A stretch of DNA of 64,000 nucleotides from CBDFLT01 sp965249225 (GTDB lineage Bacteria; Chloroflexota; Dehalococcoidia; Lucifugimonadales; G963668185): assembly GCA_965249225.1 (NCBI GenBank), contig CBDFLT010000008.1, positions 62,001-126,000 of the forward strand. The letters are read 5' to 3'. Position 1 is the first letter of the stretch, and each line of letters begins with the position of its first letter. Both the position numbers and the translations under genes were made by a program. Positions 42,988 to 52,382 of this stretch are shown in pieces. The notes beneath the pieces were generated by a model, which did not search any database, was not told the DNA's origin, and saw only the letters and a program-made list of their open reading frames with translations.

Positions 42988-43182
42988 TCCCTTTTATCCT
43001 CAGGTTCACCAAGTGTGCCGGATACGATTATAGCGTGATTCAGGGCCAGCGTCAGTCTCCACTCATGGTCTAAATGTGTAAAGTCAATCGCGACATCGTT
43101 AGGGGTGTGTCGAAATCTCATAGAGACTGATTCGTGCCTGCCTGCGGGGAGGACATGGCAGAATGCCATCCGGGGAGGGTAG

Positions 43183-43207
43183 GTGGGAACAACCACCTCG
43201 GGGTGGG
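43183..43207 (+). repeat. REP-like intergenic repeat, type C copy 1
   Basis: 25-26 bp (GTGGGAACAACCACCTCGGG continuing GTGGGG) found inverted at 62553-62580. It contains a short internal palindrome (CCACC...GGTGG). The surrounding 399-bp gap 42988-43386 has no convincing gene; a 129-codon minus-strand frame there crosses the repeat and has no family character. Confidence 0.55.
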
Positions 43208-43386
43208 GGGTGGCGTGCAGGCCGCGAGTCTTTTGAAATAACTCGGCTGTGGTGACTTCCTGAAGAAAAGGGGAGTACAGAGGGGGCATCGCCCACTCTG
43301 TTAGGGGCATGGGGTACACCCCATACCTTTCCAAAGGGCGGGCGGGTGGGATTAAAAGACAGGATTTCAACAAAGCCAGATAACTA

Positions 43387-43884
43387 TTAGTTGCGCTCGA
43401 GGGCCAGCTCGAAGAGCACTTTGAGGAGGTCGGACATGAGGAATACCACGATCCCCAATATTATTAGCGTGTTGTACCTGGTGACCAGGCGGACGATCCG
43501 CCGCGTCCGCGTAAGCGTCGTCGGTGACCCTTCGCCGTCTGAGTCGCCTACTGTCGCAGTGCGCAGCCGGGCGCGGGCCAGCTGAAACATCCAGGCCGAC
43601 AAGGCGATCTTTATGCCCAGTGTCACCACATATGGAGCGCCTACGATCCCTTCGTTCAGCCGGTCGAAGGTGAGTACTACTCCGGTGGCCACCAGCACGA
43701 TGATGGAGGTGTCGACGAGTCCTCGAAACTCAACGGCGACGTTCAGTGCTCTCGATGAATTGGGAGCCTTGCGCGACGCGGGACGAAGCACGAGGAGATA
43801 GAAGAGGCTGCCTCCAATCCAAGCGGCAGCCGCTATCAGGTGAAACCATCTGACTACCAGCAGGAATACTTCGCCAGCGCTCAT
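43387..43884 (-). CDS. CopD-like membrane protein
   Basis: 165 residues with four predicted membrane helices. The first contains RWFHLIAAAAWIGGSLFYLL, the His and Trp pattern of CopD/DUF2269-type proteins where the His may bind metal or haem. Then VDTSIIVLVATGVVLTFDRL, YVVTLGIKIALSAWMFQLA and TLIILGIVVFLMSDLLKVLF. It lies about 105 bp after the TlpA gene on the same strand; a role in copper or haem handling is possible but not shown. Confidence 0.6.
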   Translation of the reverse strand: MSAGEVFLLVVRWFHLIAAAAWIGGSLFYLLVLRPASRKAPNSSRALNVAVEFRGLVDTSIIVLVATGVVLTFDRLNEGIVGAPYVVTLGIKIALSAWMFQLARARLRTATVGDSDGEGSPTTLTRTRRIVRLVTRYNTLIILGIVVFLMSDLLKVLFELALERN

Positions 43885-43989
43885 TGGACCTCAGGGGCGG
43901 AGGTGAGTCTTCCGCTGGGGGAGCCGGTCCCGTGCGATGTCCTTCGCTAGTGCGTGGGAGATCTTCGTGATCGATGTCCCAGCGCGGGG

Positions 43990-44610
43990 CTATTGTAGCA
44001 GTTCCTCTATTAGCTCTTCCAGCTTCTCTTCGGTGAGAAAGCCGCTCCACTTCTCGACTATGTCGTGGTCCCCGTTGAGGAAAAAGGTGGTGGGAAAGTT
44101 GCGAACATTGTACGCCCTGACAATGCTACTGTCCTCGTCGGGGCCTATAGCATAGGAAGAGCCCACCTCTTCGATGAACTCCTGGCCGTCTTCGACCGTG
44201 TCCAGGCCCAGCACCATCACCCCGACGAACTCAACGCCGTCGGCCCGGTGCGATTCGAATGACGCCTGCAGGTCTGGCATTTCGGCCCGGCACGGCGGAC
44301 AGGATGGAAACCAGAAGTTCACGACCACAGGGTTGCCATCGAACTGTGACAGTCGAACGGTTTCGCCTTTGGCGTAGTTGGAGGTCTCCATGGCCACGAA
44401 CTCGAAATCCGGCGCCGGGTCCAGCGCTACGGTCGTGACGGGCGCCTCGGCGTCTTTGCTATCAGAGGAGCCACCAGAGCACGCTGCAAACAGGAAGGCC
44501 CCGACCACCGCCAACAGAAGCGTGGCTACCGCACGTCTGGTGGGCCGTGATGGTCGGCCCGCGAGAGTTAGAGTACCGTCCTGTGAAAAGGGTCTCATAA
44601 ATCCACTCAT
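43990..44610 (-). CDS. TlpA/ResA-type thioredoxin lipoprotein
   Basis: 206 residues. After a basic start, LLLAVVGAFLFAACSGG is a lipoprotein signal with the lipidated Cys at 44. The thioredoxin fold follows with NFWFPSCPPCRAEMPDL (active-site Cys104 and Cys107, CPPC), EFVGVMVLGLDTVEDG and the cis-proline region VRNFPTTFFLNGDHDIV. It acts outside the cytoplasmic membrane, probably keeping apocytochrome or copper-site cysteines reduced. The ATG follows GGAGAAACTGC. Next to it is the CopD-like membrane protein. Confidence 0.9.
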   Translation of the reverse strand: MSGFMRPFSQDGTLTLAGRPSRPTRRAVATLLLAVVGAFLFAACSGGSSDSKDAEAPVTTVALDPAPDFEFVAMETSNYAKGETVRLSQFDGNPVVVNFWFPSCPPCRAEMPDLQASFESHRADGVEFVGVMVLGLDTVEDGQEFIEEVGSSYAIGPDEDSSIVRAYNVRNFPTTFFLNGDHDIVEKWSGFLTEEKLEELIEELLQ

Positions 44611-44715
44611 GCAGTTTCTCCTCCCTGACGAAAAGAGATACGAATGTGCCGATAAGTTAGATGTCCGGTCGGCGTCTCGGGGTTTCGCAAGTGCCTGTGC
44701 CGCTGCTGGGACTGT

Positions 44716-46056
44716 TCACACGGTCAGACGTGTGGACAGCTCCTGCCCCAGGTCGGCTATTTTCACGCGGACCTGCTCCATCGTGTCCCGGTCCCGGACG
44801 GTAACGGCCTTGTCGTCCAGGGACTCGAAATCCACGGTTACACACAGCGGCGTGCCGATCTCGTCCTGCCGGCGGTATCGCCGCCCGATGCTCTGGGAGT
44901 CGTCGTACTGCACGATGCCGCCGATGGCATTGGACTTGCGGATGGTGCCGTGCACCTCGCGGGCCAGGGGGACGAGCTTCTCGTTGCGGCTGAGGGGGAG
45001 TACGGCGACCTTGACCGGCGCCAGCGTACGATGGAGTTTCAAAAGGACGCGCCGCTCCGTCCCACCGCTGGCGGTGAGCGCATCCTCCTCTGTGTATGCG
45101 TCCGCCAGGAACGCAAACGCCGACCGCTCTACGCCCGCCGAGGGCTCGATGACATGAGGCACTACGTGCTGGTGCGTCTCTTCGTCGAAATAGCTCAGCG
45201 CCTCGCCGCTCCCCTGGGTGTGGGCCTTGAGGTCGTAGTCCGTGCGGTTGGCGATACCTTGGACCTCGCCCCATCCCCAGGGGAAATGGTATTCGATGTC
45301 GGTGGTCGCCTTAGAGTAGTGGGATAGCTCTTCGGGTCCGTGGGCCCGGTCGTTAAGACGCTCTTTTGGAATCCCCAGACCTACGTACCATTGGAAGCAG
45401 TCGTCGATCCAACGCCGGTGCCACGCATCGGCCTCGTCCGGCCGTACGAAGTATTCGATCTCCATGATCTCGAACTCGCGGGTGCGGAAGATGAAGTTTC
45501 CGGTGGTGATCTCGTTTCGGAAGGCCTTTCCGATCTGAGCGATGCCGAAGGGCAGCCTGCGGCGTGTGGAGTTTAGCACGTTGTTGAAGTTGACGAAGAT
45601 GCCCTGCGCGGTCTCGGGCCTGAGGTATACCACGGCCGCGTCGTCCTCAACCGGCCCCATGGAGGTCTTGAACATGAGGTTGAACATACGGGGCTCGGTG
45701 AACTCCCCGCCGCACTCCGGGCACCTGCGCTCCTCGAGCTCGTCCTCTCGCCAGCGCTTGTGGCATTGTTGACACTCCACCAGAGGGTCGGCGAAGCTCT
45801 CCAGATGCCCGCTGGCGCGCCACACATCCGGGTGCATCAGGACGGCCGAGTCCAGCCCCACGATGTCATCGCGGTTCAGCACCATCGCGCGCCACCACGC
45901 GTCCTTGATGTTCCGCTTCAGCTCCGCTCCCAGCGGGCCGAAGTCCCATGTGCTGGCGAGTCCGCCGTATATCTCGCTGCTCTGATAAACAAAGCCCCTG
46001 CGCTTGCACAGGGACACCAGCTTGTCCAGGGTTACCTGTCCGACCTCGGTAGACAC
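44716..46056 (-). CDS. glyS: Glycyl-tRNA synthetase, alpha2 type
   Basis: 446 residues, class II synthetase. Motifs: KRRGFVYQSSEIYGGLAST at the N-terminus, the zinc site built from CQQCHKRW and CPECGGEF, motif 2 around AQIGKAFRNEITTG and FRTREFEIMEIEYF, motif 3 in AGVERSAFAFL, and the anticodon-binding domain from APVKVAVLPL. This is the alpha2 form, not the E. coli alpha2beta2 form. It starts at GTG 46056, with GGAGG 13 bp upstream. No T-box elements are seen in the 239-bp upstream region. Confidence 0.95.
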   Translation of the reverse strand: MSTEVGQVTLDKLVSLCKRRGFVYQSSEIYGGLASTWDFGPLGAELKRNIKDAWWRAMVLNRDDIVGLDSAVLMHPDVWRASGHLESFADPLVECQQCHKRWREDELEERRCPECGGEFTEPRMFNLMFKTSMGPVEDDAAVVYLRPETAQGIFVNFNNVLNSTRRRLPFGIAQIGKAFRNEITTGNFIFRTREFEIMEIEYFVRPDEADAWHRRWIDDCFQWYVGLGIPKERLNDRAHGPEELSHYSKATTDIEYHFPWGWGEVQGIANRTDYDLKAHTQGSGEALSYFDEETHQHVVPHVIEPSAGVERSAFAFLADAYTEEDALTASGGTERRVLLKLHRTLAPVKVAVLPLSRNEKLVPLAREVHGTIRKSNAIGGIVQYDDSQSIGRRYRRQDEIGTPLCVTVDFESLDDKAVTVRDRDTMEQVRVKIADLGQELSTRLTV

Positions 46057-46080
46057 GGTTGGTCCGACACCTCCGGTTCA

Positions 46081-46109
46081 AAGCTACCAACCGACGCCAG
46101 AAAAGTCAA
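46081..46109 (-). promoter_or_regulatory. Candidate glyS promoter
   Basis: On the minus strand TTGACT (46104-46109), a 17-bp spacer and TAGCTT (46081-46086), which would start transcription about 18 nt before the glyS GTG. The -10 is weak. Confidence 0.35.
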
Positions 46110-46295
46110 AGCCGGACACGCGTGTGTGTTCGGCCTATATAGCGTTTATGCGGGGTAGGGCACTCTCTGAGACCGTCCGGGGTCGCGCCTTAAGGGGTCC
46201 CTAGGAGCGCTCATACTGACAGCCGTTACAGAAGGGGAGTTGCTTGCGACCTAGCCACCAGAGGCTTAGAATCGACCTATCCAAAAGGACTTACT

Positions 46296-47978
46296 TGAGC
46301 CTGTCCCAGAAGTGGAAATTGCGGATAGGGGGAGCAGATAGAAGTCAGAGGGTTCGCTGAAAGGCCTTGGCTTGAGCGGGTAGGACAGGCGACGGAGCGA
46401 TGGGTCAGCTGCTGTCATCACTGCAGGTCAGGAGACGGGACAAGGCTCCGGGCCATTAAATAGACCGATGAAGGGGCTGGAGCGCCACACCCGCCAGAGA
46501 GTGCGCAAGTTGAAGGCTGTGGCAAGCATAGTCCACTCGGCCGCCACGTTAACGAGGCCGCGCAGTAGGAACCTCCGTGCCCCCTGTTGTTCCTTGATGA
46601 TTCCGAAGACTGGCTCGACCAGTTGCTTTCTCAGCTTGTACGCCTCTCTAGCTGCTGAGGTGGACATCCAGGCACGATGACGGCGTAGCACAGCGTCATG
46701 CGGACCTATCGCCAGGCTTCGCCCAATCTCTTTGGCCCTCGTACAGACTCCGAAGGCTGGGCACACCTGGCAGACGGCCTCAGAGGCCCGGTACAGACGC
46801 AACGGGACTCCATTCGTATGTTGGATACGAATGAACTTGAGCGTCTGTCCCTGCGGACACGTAAAGCTGTCGCTCGGCTCGTTGTAGGTGAATTGGTCCT
46901 TGTGATATGGGTCTTTGAGGAACCGTTGCCGCGACTCCGACACTACCACCTGCTGATCTCGACGGGCGCATTCTTCCAAGTGACTCGCGGCGAAGTATCC
47001 GGCATCGGCCAACGTCATCTGCGACTTCGTCCCCGTAGTCTCCTCGGCCTGCTCCAGCATCGGAACCAGCAGGGCATTGTCATTGGCCGCATCCACCACG
47101 TCCACGGCGGTGACCAACATGCCGGTCGCTCCCCCATCCGTCTCTGTGGGTGAGACCATAGCCTGGGCATTGTAGCCAGCCACGATGCCTTGCCTGCCCT
47201 TCATCAGCCTGGCGTCTGGGTCGGTCAGGTTGATGCGCTTGTGGCGCTTTTGACTCGTGAGATCGTCCATCGCCTGCCTCACCTGCTCTCTCAAGACCTC
47301 CTTGTCAGCCAACTCCCGAGGCAGATGGATGGCAGAGGCATCCTCTCCCGCTTCGTTCTGTGCCTCAAGGTCCGTTATCGCACTCTCCAGCCGCTCCAAG
47401 AGCCCTCGCAGTCCCTCGGCGTCGTAGCTCCTGTTCAGCGAGGCGTTGGCGACCACCTTCGTACCATCCACCGCCTGAACCGCCAGGTCCACCAACTTCA
47501 TCGTCACCGCCGTACGAACCGTACGCTCGAACAGCTTCCTCATGGCCTGCCGATGCCCTCTGTAGAACCTCCACAGGGTGTTGTGGTCCGGATGCTGCCA
47601 CCCGGTCAGCCACAGGTACGGTATCTGGTCCCGGCAGGCCGCCTCCAGCTTCCGGCACGAGCGTACCCCGGTCATGAAACCGTACAGCCACACGCTCAAC
47701 AGCGCACGTGGATGGTAGGCTGGCGCTCCCAGCACCTCCCCGTCTATCTTCACCTCAAGCTTCCCCCAGTCCTCCCGGTCCAAAGCGTCAACGAACTCGG
47801 CCACGAACCGCGCCGGATGGTCCAGCGGCAACAACTCGTCAAGCGTCGGCGGCAACATCCACATCTGCTCTCGGCCCATCTCTCGAAGCGGCATATCACC
47901 ATCTCCCCAACTGGTGTCGCTTCGAAGGTACACCCAACGACATACCCATTACCAGCTCAGACTTCTGAGACAGGCTCA
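46296..47978 (-). mobile_element. IS1182-family element, intact copy (1683 bp)
   Basis: Bounded by the same 18-bp inverted repeats as the interrupted copy at 10518-13749. If the outer T and A are excluded, 4 bp ACTT flank both sides (46293-46296 and 47978-47981), a possible target duplication. It sits between glyS and the AIPR gene. It is the likely source of transposase for both copies. Confidence 0.93.
46428..47933 (-). CDS. IS1182-family transposase
   Basis: 501 residues. The N-terminal region PPTLDELLPLDHPARFVAEF and the YHPRALLSVWLYGFMTGVRS stretch are typical of IS1182-family transposases; the DDE core includes AVDGTKVVANAS (first Asp), TLADAGYFAASHLEEC (second Asp) and the late VEPVFGIIKEQQGARRF (Glu). 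A four-Cys segment (CPQGQTL, CQVCPAFGVC) lies between the last two. Complete and probably active. Confidence 0.93.
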   Translation of the reverse strand: MYLRSDTSWGDGDMPLREMGREQMWMLPPTLDELLPLDHPARFVAEFVDALDREDWGKLEVKIDGEVLGAPAYHPRALLSVWLYGFMTGVRSCRKLEAACRDQIPYLWLTGWQHPDHNTLWRFYRGHRQAMRKLFERTVRTAVTMKLVDLAVQAVDGTKVVANASLNRSYDAEGLRGLLERLESAITDLEAQNEAGEDASAIHLPRELADKEVLREQVRQAMDDLTSQKRHKRINLTDPDARLMKGRQGIVAGYNAQAMVSPTETDGGATGMLVTAVDVVDAANDNALLVPMLEQAEETTGTKSQMTLADAGYFAASHLEECARRDQQVVVSESRQRFLKDPYHKDQFTYNEPSDSFTCPQGQTLKFIRIQHTNGVPLRLYRASEAVCQVCPAFGVCTRAKEIGRSLAIGPHDAVLRRHRAWMSTSAAREAYKLRKQLVEPVFGIIKEQQGARRFLLRGLVNVAAEWTMLATAFNLRTLWRVWRSSPFIGLFNGPEPCPVS

Positions 47979-48118
47979 CTTCTGAACTCGCCAATCGCAG
48001 AGCCAGCTCCCAATGCGAAGCTTGTCCGCAGGACGCTCGCCATCGCTGACACAAGCATACCAAGGGAACATGTTACCGCCTCTTAAACCATGGGTTCTCA
48101 AAGCGAAGAGGAAGAGAT

Positions 48119-49786
48119 ATGCCGAATCTCCCGAGTTTTTCGCTCGTTGACCAGCGGGTTAAAAAATATCGTCGTGACTACCTGTTAGAGTCCGCCGGGG
48201 AGGCTTTTGGCTGGGTGGTGTTAGAAGCTGTCTTGAAGCTCAACGCTGGGGAGATCATCGATACGATAGTGGACGACGGAATGGACGGAGGCATAGACGC
48301 TGTTCACCTGTCGGAGCGAGACGTTCATATCTTCACTTACACCTACACGGAGTCCTTTGAGAACACGAGCAACAATTTTCCTCAAAACAAAATGGACAAT
48401 CTTCTCGTCACCGTCCAGAAGATCATGGCTAAGACGCTTGTCCCCGGTGATGTGAATCACGCAATATGGGAAAAGATACAGGACATCTGGGGCATGCTTG
48501 CTGTCGGATCCCCGAACCTCCACTTCCACATCTGTTCCAACAAAGAGTACCCAACTAGCGTGGCTAAACGCCGTTTCGAGGATGGTCTCAGACCTTTTCG
48601 CTTCGTGAGTTTCAACTACGTTTCGCTGGAAGACCTGGTTTCACTGATCCTAGAGCGCCCGAGGCGTCGTGTAAACGGACAAGTCAGTTTCATCGACCGT
48701 GCTTACTTTCCGAAAGCGGATGGCCCAATGAAAGCCACGGTCGCAGCAATAGCGGCAACTGACCTAATAACCTTGATGAGAGATCCGGAAGACGAGAATC
48801 GGATCAATGAAGACATATTCAACGAAAACGTGCGAGTTGATCTCGGTTCGAGAAATGCCATCAACCGGAGCATTTTGGACAGCGCACTGGCCGAAACGAA
48901 TTATGAATTCTGGTATCTCAACAACGGAGTCACGCTGGTCTGTGAAGAATGCGAGTACATTCCGAATTCGCGCTCACCTCGAGTCACCCTAAAGAACGTC
49001 CAAATTGTCAACGGTGGTCAAACCACTCGGACATTATTTCAGGCTCATGGCAAAGACCCTGAGAAATTGGACAACGTAGAAGTGCTACTGCGTATCATCG
49101 AAACGAGAGACCGCACGATATCCGAAAAGATCAGCGAGAGCGCAAACAGGCAGACTCCCGTGACAACTAGGGATCTGCGAGCGAATGACTGGATACAACG
49201 GAAGCTTGAAGAGGAGTTCCGCAGTCTCGGCTATTACTATGAGCGCAAGAAAAATCAACACGCGGATCAGCCGATTAAAGAACGATTGGATGCAGAGACC
49301 GTCGGCCAGGTATTTCTCGCCTTTGATCTCGACATGCCAGCTGAAGCCAAGAATCAGAAGACTATGGTCTTTGGCGAAAAGTACGCCGACATTTTTGATG
49401 AGGCAAAGAGAACAGCTAAGGAACTCCTTTTTCCGATGCTCTTGTACAAGCCGATTGAAGATACTAAACGGGAGATCCAGCGCAAGAAAAGGAAAATGTC
49501 GCCAGTCACGGATGAGGAAGCATTCGTGTCATTAGCTACATTCCATATCTTAAATTCGATGAAGCTGGTCGCGAGACAGGAGTCACTGAACCTAGAAGAA
49601 GCGGTTCATCAAAAGACCGCAAGACAGAAAGCTATCAGCCTCATAGGGGAAGTTGTGAAACGAGAAATGGCGAACCGTGGGGAGCTGTATACTCACGATC
49701 GTTTCTTCAAACAAAGGGAAACCAATGGGATGATTCTGAGCCACATTCTGTCCAGTTACGGCGAAGATTCGGGCAACGTCCAGTAG
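48119..49786 (+). CDS. AIPR-family protein, candidate phage defence
   Basis: 555 residues. The central region matches the AIPR (abortive infection phage resistance) family: NENVRVDLGSRNAINRSI, NYEFWYLNNGVTLVCEE, VQIVNGGQTTRTLFQAH and ISESANRQTPVTTRDL. The N-terminus has the DDGMDGGIDAVHL strand of a PD-(D/E)xK-like nuclease (Asp60), but the usual Q/E-x-K strand reads HIFTYTYTES (residues 70-79), so the catalytic lysine seems missing. The ATG follows AGAGGAAGAG. The gene is visibly richer in A+T than its neighbours and starts 140 bp from an intact IS, both signs of horizontal transfer. No toxin, methylase or other defence partner is adjacent. Confidence 0.82.
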   Translation: MPNLPSFSLVDQRVKKYRRDYLLESAGEAFGWVVLEAVLKLNAGEIIDTIVDDGMDGGIDAVHLSERDVHIFTYTYTESFENTSNNFPQNKMDNLLVTVQKIMAKTLVPGDVNHAIWEKIQDIWGMLAVGSPNLHFHICSNKEYPTSVAKRRFEDGLRPFRFVSFNYVSLEDLVSLILERPRRRVNGQVSFIDRAYFPKADGPMKATVAAIAATDLITLMRDPEDENRINEDIFNENVRVDLGSRNAINRSILDSALAETNYEFWYLNNGVTLVCEECEYIPNSRSPRVTLKNVQIVNGGQTTRTLFQAHGKDPEKLDNVEVLLRIIETRDRTISEKISESANRQTPVTTRDLRANDWIQRKLEEEFRSLGYYYERKKNQHADQPIKERLDAETVGQVFLAFDLDMPAEAKNQKTMVFGEKYADIFDEAKRTAKELLFPMLLYKPIEDTKREIQRKKRKMSPVTDEEAFVSLATFHILNSMKLVARQESLNLEEAVHQKTARQKAISLIGEVVKREMANRGELYTHDRFFKQRETNGMILSHILSSYGEDSGNVQ

Positions 49787-50055
49787 GGACTGCTCGTGCG
49801 AACGCGGCGACCGGCGTGCTTTCCACAAAGACAGCGCTGGGATGCTGCGGGCTACGAACGGATGCACCAGAAAGATTTCCTTTGGGTACCCGCGATTCTA
49901 GGTCTACGGTGGCTACGGCACAAGGACACACCCTTGTGGAGCCCTTGATCCACCTATCCTCCAGGTCGAGCGACTCGAACAGCTAGAGATAGACCTACGA
50001 CCGGATTAGGCCCCACAGTGCGCTAGGTTACAGACCGCCTGCACCCGAGGCGGTC
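49787..50055. other. Gap after the AIPR gene, hairpin at its end
   Basis: No gene is seen. A hairpin with 8-bp stem (GACCGCCT/AGGCGGTC, 50033-50055, 7-nt loop) stands directly before repeat copy R3; it has no T-tract. Confidence 0.4.
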
Positions 50056-50128
50056 CTAGTCGGCGAGCTCGTGGCAGCCCTGGTAGGACTAACTTAAAGG
50101 GTGTTACAAATACTGGGGGCGGGTCACA
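50056..50128 (+). repeat. Dispersed repeat type B, copy R3
   Basis: Most complete copy: CTAGTCGGCGAGC, TAGGACTAACTTAAAGGGTG, TTACAAATACTGGGGGCGGG and TCA. It ends 19 bp beyond the stop of rlmB. Confidence 0.65.
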
Positions 50129-50146
50129 CACATGTTACGCACTGGG

Positions 50147-50995
50147 TTAATTCCCTCCCGTCGACACAGGTCGTTGACAGTGACCTCGCTGGCGTGCCGC
50201 CTCGTACATGACGAGAGCCGCGGCGACGGAAGCGTTGAGGGAGGCGACCCGGCCCCGCATGGGGATCGAGGCCAGCAGGTCGCAGCGCTCTTTAACCAGC
50301 CGCGAGAGGCCCTTTCCCTCGGCGCCGATGACGATGGCCGTTGGCTGCCGGTAGTCTACCTCCGTGTAGTCGCGCTGGCCGCTGGGGTCGATCCCGACCG
50401 TCCATACGTTATCTTTAGCGAGCCGCGCCAGGGCGTTGGAGAGGTTGCCCAGCCGGGCCACGGGCACATACTCCACGGCCCCGGCCGAGCCCCGGGCCAC
50501 CGCCCCCGTAAGCGCGGCGGCCCGCCGCTGGGGGATGATGACGCCGTGCACCCCCGCAGCGTCGGCGGTGCGGATGATGGCTCCCAAGTTGTGCGGGTCC
50601 TCGATGTGGTCCAGGGCGACTAGCAGGGGTGGCTCGCCGCGCTCCTGGGCGACCCCCAGCAGCTGCTCCAGGTTCGCGTAGCCCTTGACCGCCGCCAGGG
50701 CCACCACACCCTGGTGGTGGCCGCCGGGGCTCAGGCGATCGACGGCCCGTCGGTCGACTCTCTCGATGACGACCCTCGCCTCCTGTGCCAGGCGCAGGAT
50801 TTCCACCACGGCGGCGGGACGGCCAACGCCCTGGGCCAGCAGCACCTTGTTGATGGGCCGGCCTGCTCGCAGCGCCTCAAGCACGGGGTTTCGCCCATGG
50901 ATGACGTCGGCGGTTGGCCGTCGCGCCTCAGGCGGAGTGGCCGGCCTGCGAGGATGAGGGCCCTTAGTTATCAGGGTGTTCCTTGAGGCATGCAC
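50147..50995 (-). CDS. rlmB: 23S rRNA 2'-O-ribose methyltransferase, RlmB/TrmH family
   Basis: 282 residues. An N-terminal substrate-binding domain (ADVIHGRNPVLEALRAG) precedes the SPOUT knot domain with the three family motifs: DPHNLGAIIRTADAAG, IVIGAEGKGLSRLV and IPMRGRVASLNASVAAAL. It methylates a guanosine ribose in 23S rRNA (G2251 in E. coli). The first 28 residues from a GTG start are low in similarity and very basic; an internal start is possible. Upstream 50996-51216 no gene is seen. Confidence 0.9.
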   Translation of the reverse strand: MHASRNTLITKGPHPRRPATPPEARRPTADVIHGRNPVLEALRAGRPINKVLLAQGVGRPAAVVEILRLAQEARVVIERVDRRAVDRLSPGGHHQGVVALAAVKGYANLEQLLGVAQERGEPPLLVALDHIEDPHNLGAIIRTADAAGVHGVIIPQRRAAALTGAVARGSAGAVEYVPVARLGNLSNALARLAKDNVWTVGIDPSGQRDYTEVDYRQPTAIVIGAEGKGLSRLVKERCDLLASIPMRGRVASLNASVAAALVMYEAARQRGHCQRPVSTGGN

Positions 50996-51216
50996 GGATG
51001 GGGCTCCGGCGCGGCAGGTCGGACTGCCGCTTCGCTGGCCTCCCCGCGCTGCGTTGGTTACTCGGCCCTCTCACGGTACCCAATGGTGTTTGCCCAGTCA
51101 AGGTTACCCAGGGGCTAGGTAGCCGCGAGGCCGCCGGTTCGTGACCGCAGGAGCGGGTTCGACGCGGTGCGTGCACCGGTCATGGGGGTTTAGATTAATG
51201 GATTCTTTATGTCGTT

Positions 51217-51257
51217 GATAGCCCTAAAAGAGTGGTACAAATGCCGGGGGCAGGTCA
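51217..51257 (+). repeat. Dispersed repeat type B, copy R4 (partial)
   Basis: Only the terminal 40 bp are present (CCTAAAAGAGTGGTACAAAT, then GCCGGGGGCAGGTCA). Its last three bases are the stop codon of the amidohydrolase on the other strand, so the repeat defines the end of that gene. Confidence 0.6.
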
Positions 51258-52382
51258 GGCCTCCTCAAGCCCCATAACGCGGGCCACCGTGCCCCTGAGA
51301 ATGTCGTCCCGCTGGCTATCGGTCAGAAACTCACAGTGGATGCGGAACTGGTCCAGCGCCTGGCGGTAGGTGCAGAAGCGCATTACCATCGGCAGGTCCG
51401 TCCCCCACATGAGGCGGTCCGAACCTACCCGCTCCACACACTCCTGCATGGTGGGCTCCGCCTCCCTCCAAGGGTACTCCCAGACGCCCCCCATCTGGAT
51501 CGTGACCAACAACTGCATGTGGCACTGGGGAGCCTTGAACACATCCCAGATAGCCTCCGGGAACCTGATGCGATTGCCCTCCATGTAGGCCCTCCAGGGC
51601 AGGCCGTGGGTTATCACCACCGTCACGTCAGGATAGCGCTCCATCCACCGCAGCAGGGTCCGCTGTTCCTCAATGTAGCGGTCGTGCCAGGACCGTTCGT
51701 AGGCACGACTTCCTCTGCCACCGATCAGTGTGAAGAACACTGGTATCTTCAAGGCCGCCATGGCCTGCCAGAAAGGACGCAAAGGGCCGTCGTCCCAGGG
51801 CTCCTCCTGGCCAGTGAGTACCCCACCAGCGGGACTGTAGTAATAGCCGGGCATGAACTGGAGGCCGGTCCGTCCTCCAGCCTTAACCTCCTCCTCTACC
51901 TCCCCAATGGCTGCATCGGGGTCTTTAGGAATCGCCGCCTCGCGGACGCTGATTAGCCTCATCAACCGGTCTGGAAAGCGGCGGACCACATCACGAAGGA
52001 ACCCGTTCAGCTGGCCCAGGGGCGCTGACGTGTGTAGCACACCCATGTCTACACCGGCATAGTCCATCTCAGCGATGATGAGCTCCGGTGGGGCCTCAAG
52101 GTTGTGGAGCATAGGCGGAAAGTACTGCTTCGTATAGGTCTCTTCTTCATACTCCCAGGCAAACTGGTTATTGTGCCGGGTCCACTTGACGTCCCTCAAC
52201 TCAGAGGTATCGGGGTCGATAAGCGCTCTGTTGTCCGCCGGAGCCCGGTCGCGGACCCGCCAGACGGGCTGGTGGTGCCCAGACTGTTCGCTCTGAACGA
52301 CACTCATTTTCTCCTGGAGAGTCTCGTATCCAGCGGGGGAGTCATAGGGCGGGAAGCTATAAAGGTGACTGTCGATAATCAT
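51255..52382 (-). CDS. Amidohydrolase-family (amidohydrolase 2) metal hydrolase
   Basis: 375 residues. MIIDSHLYSF opens the barrel with the Asp-x-His motif (the second His of the usual HxH is Tyr). Later strands give GLQFMPGYYY, VTVVITHGLPWRAY (metal His) and DRLMWGTDLPMV with the catalytic Asp. This group includes decarboxylases of the ACMSD type and lactone hydrolases. The unusual long insert after DSHLY (residues 10-75) and the changed HxH make the substrate unclear. The ATG follows GGAG. Confidence 0.78.
   Translation of the reverse strand: MIIDSHLYSFPPYDSPAGYETLQEKMSVVQSEQSGHHQPVWRVRDRAPADNRALIDPDTSELRDVKWTRHNNQFAWEYEEETYTKQYFPPMLHNLEAPPELIIAEMDYAGVDMGVLHTSAPLGQLNGFLRDVVRRFPDRLMRLISVREAAIPKDPDAAIGEVEEEVKAGGRTGLQFMPGYYYSPAGGVLTGQEEPWDDGPLRPFWQAMAALKIPVFFTLIGGRGSRAYERSWHDRYIEEQRTLLRWMERYPDVTVVITHGLPWRAYMEGNRIRFPEAIWDVFKAPQCHMQLLVTIQMGGVWEYPWREAEPTMQECVERVGSDRLMWGTDLPMVMRFCTYRQALDQFRIHCEFLTDSQRDDILRGTVARVMGLEEA

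Noticed and set aside
42984..43373. 129-codon minus-strand frame between Trm112 and the CopD-like gene
   Set aside because: It runs through the type C repeat, has mixed composition and no family or ribosome site; treated as intergenic.
46057..46295. T-box riboswitch ahead of glyS
   Set aside because: No specifier loop or TGGNACCGCG-like antiterminator sequence is present.
51120..51180. Possible tRNA (GGTTCG-type T-loop sequences)
   Set aside because: The stems around the loop do not pair and no acceptor or anticodon arm could be built on either strand.
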